Shown here: piece after piece, positions 4,921 through 6,434 of the stretch
How positions within the stretch are numbered: position 1 is the stretch's first letter
Layout of the letters: the number at the start of each line of letters is the position of its first letter
NCBI GenBank assembly: GCA_020026035.1
Contig: JAHHRC010000073.1
Span: 1-6,434, forward strand
Source of the DNA: Erysipelotrichaceae bacterium
GTDB lineage: Bacteria; Bacillota_I; Bacilli_A; Erysipelotrichales; Erysipelotrichaceae
Length of the DNA: 6,434 nt
Reading direction: 5' to 3'
The notes under the pieces: generated by a model
Told to the model about the DNA's origin: nothing
Databases searched by the model: none
Seen by the model: only the letters and a program-made list of their open reading frames with translations
Program-made: the position numbers and the translations under genes

Positions 4921-6434
4921 ATGTTATATCAAATCAGCCATGGCCAGAAGTCATTTGGTACAGATACCGTATTGGAAGATGTGCAATTTGAAATCAAAGG
5001 CACGGAGAAGATTACCATCGTAGGACGCAATGGTTGTGGAAAATCCACCTTCTTACGATGTATGTGTAAAGAAATGGACTTTGATCATGGAACAATCTCC
5101 ATGACAAGTAATACAACAATTGGATATTTAGCACAGACGGTTCTGGAACATGAAGATTGGACCGTTGAAGAAGAGTTAAAGGCTGTTTTTCAAAAGGTTT
5201 TTGCCTTAGAAGAAACGTTACATGAATTAGAAGAAAAGATGTTAACGGATCATAGTGAAAAGCTTTTGATGCAATATGCGGAAGTACAAGAGAAGTTTGA
5301 ACAATTAAATGGCTATAACTGGAAAGCCGAAATGCTTATGGTATTTACCAAGTTTGGCTTTACGGAAGAAGACTTGCATAAGAAAGTCAATGAATTCTCC
5401 GGTGGACAAAAGACCCGTATTGCCTTTGTACGCTTGTTGCTAAGTAAGCCAGACATTCTTTTGTTAGACGAACCGACAAACCATTTAGATTTATCGATGA
5501 TTGAATGGTTGGAAGGCTATATCAAACATTATCCAAGAGCAGTTGTCATTGTCTCACATGATAGAATGTTCTTAGATCGCACAATTGATGTTGTGTATGA
5601 TTTAGAATATGGCAAGATGACGCGCTATGTTGGAAACTATACGCACTTTGTCGAAGAAAAGAAGAAACGCATTGAGAAAGAACTTTCTGCCTTCACTCGT
5701 CAACAAAAAGAAATTGAACGGATGGAAGCGGTCATTGAAAAGTTCCGCTATAAAGCAACGAAAGCCAAGTTTGCCCAAAGTAAGATTAAAGAGTTAGAGC
5801 GCATGGAAAAGATGGATGCGGTAAAGCTAAGTGATGATCGTACCTTTAAAGCCCACTTTACACCACGTGTAAAAGGTGGCGAGAATGTCTTAGATGTGGA
5901 AAAGCTAGTCATTGGCTATGATACACCGCTTTGTGATGTGTCCTTTAAGATGCGTCGTAAAGATCGAGTCGCGATTATTGGGGACAATGGCTGTGGAAAG
6001 TCAACGCTTGTAAAAACTTTAATGAAGAGTGTTGATCCATTGAGTGGATCCTTCTTATTTGGGCATCAAATTGAGATTGGCTACTTTGACCAACAAAATG
6101 CCCAGCTTTCTAGTAATAAGACGGTTCTTGAAGAATTGTGGGATGAACATCCGGAATTAAATCGGACGGAGATTCGTTCGGTATTAGGACAATTCTTATT
6201 CTCCAGTGATGATGTGTTTAAGACGGTTGATGTATTAAGTGGGGGAGAAAAGGTCAGACTTTCTCTTGCACGGTTGATGTTGGACCATGGCAATATGCTC
6301 ATCTTAGACGAACCGACAAACCACTTAGATATCTTAGGAAAAGAAGCCTTAGAACAATCCCTTCGTGACTTTACGGGTTCGATTCTCTTTGTGTCGCATG
6401 ACCGCTATTTCATTCAACAAATGGCAACGAGTCT
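4921..6434 (+). CDS. ABC-F family ATPase, YdiF/YheS-like (3' end beyond window)
   Basis: This is a soluble tandem ABC ATPase of the ABC-F family, whose members bind the ribosomal E site to help translation or protect against antibiotics; there are no membrane segments. The reading frame is open for 504 codons from ATG 4921 (ribosome binding site AAGGGAG, 4909-4915) and leaves the window without a stop. NBD1 has Walker A GRNGCGKST (35-43), FSGGQ (159-163), LLDEPTNHLD (181-190) and SHD (212-214). An arm-like insertion lies around 80-150. The charged interdomain linker (about 245-315) contains FRYKATKAKFAQSKIKELER (275-294), typical of YdiF/YheS-type proteins. NBD2 has GDNGCGKST (354-362), LSGGE (439-443), ILDEPTNHLD (461-470) and SHD (492-494). 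Catalytic glutamates are present in both Walker B motifs. B. subtilis ydiF lies next to the same t6A genes, which favours a housekeeping YdiF orthologue over a resistance factor. Confidence 0.93.
   Translation, partial: MLYQISHGQKSFGTDTVLEDVQFEIKGTEKITIVGRNGCGKSTFLRCMCKEMDFDHGTISMTSNTTIGYLAQTVLEHEDWTVEEELKAVFQKVFALEETLHELEEKMLTDHSEKLLMQYAEVQEKFEQLNGYNWKAEMLMVFTKFGFTEEDLHKKVNEFSGGQKTRIAFVRLLLSKPDILLLDEPTNHLDLSMIEWLEGYIKHYPRAVVIVSHDRMFLDRTIDVVYDLEYGKMTRYVGNYTHFVEEKKKRIEKELSAFTRQQKEIERMEAVIEKFRYKATKAKFAQSKIKELERMEKMDAVKLSDDRTFKAHFTPRVKGGENVLDVEKLVIGYDTPLCDVSFKMRRKDRVAIIGDNGCGKSTLVKTLMKSVDPLSGSFLFGHQIEIGYFDQQNAQLSSNKTVLEELWDEHPELNRTEIRSVLGQFLFSSDDVFKTVDVLSGGEKVRLSLARLMLDHGNMLILDEPTNHLDILGKEALEQSLRDFTGSILFVSHDRYFIQQMATS

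Noticed and set aside
6081..6302. Minus-strand 73-codon frame where no + strand gene with a stop is visible
   Set aside because: The + strand ABC-F frame runs through the region without interruption and contains the second signature and Walker B motifs, so the minus frame is a shadow.
4921..6434. Antibiotic-resistance ABC-F protein (Vga/Lsa/Msr type)
   Set aside because: The linker sequence and the neighbourhood match the housekeeping YdiF/YheS group. No resistance-type context is visible, though substrate cannot be settled from sequence.

Overview
The window reads as the chromosome of a low-GC Gram-positive bacterium (Bacillota). It is AT-rich, has strong purine-rich ribosome binding sites, encodes a Rex redox repressor, and carries a gene set that in Bacillus subtilis sits together as ydiB-ydiC-ydiD-gcp-ydiF-(moaC)-rex. 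An Erysipelotrichia-like member would fit, but that is a guess from general sequence character. All genes lie on the + strand. This is core housekeeping DNA, with no sign of mobile elements, CRISPR, phage or defence genes.

Layout: a rho-independent terminator (28-54) closes an upstream unit. A gene-free AT-rich stretch (about 55-274) with inverted and direct repeats leads into four tightly overlapped genes, tsaE-tsaB-rimI-tsaD (275-2779), joined by 1-, 4- and 4-nt overlaps. A short intergenic stretch carries a plausible promoter with a Rex half-operator over its -35 element, followed by rex (2831-3454) and asnS (3476-4861). A strong terminator (4869-4900) follows asnS. An ABC-F ATPase gene starts at 4921 and is still open at the right edge, with 504 codons visible.

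How the genes fit together: TsaE, TsaB and TsaD are three of the four bacterial proteins that make N6-threonylcarbamoyladenosine (t6A) at A37 of ANN-decoding tRNAs. The fourth, TsaC, is not here. RimI acetylates a ribosomal protein N-terminus. AsnRS charges tRNA-Asn, itself an ANN-decoding tRNA and so a t6A substrate. ABC-F proteins act on the ribosome. The theme is decoding and translation quality, with Rex adding NADH/NAD+ sensing and possibly controlling itself and asnS. I found no undescribed system. The points most worth a second look are the rex-asnS pairing under a possible Rex site, a Rex protein that departs from consensus in its NADH-binding half, the terminator just ahead of the ABC-F gene, and the structured leader before tsaE.
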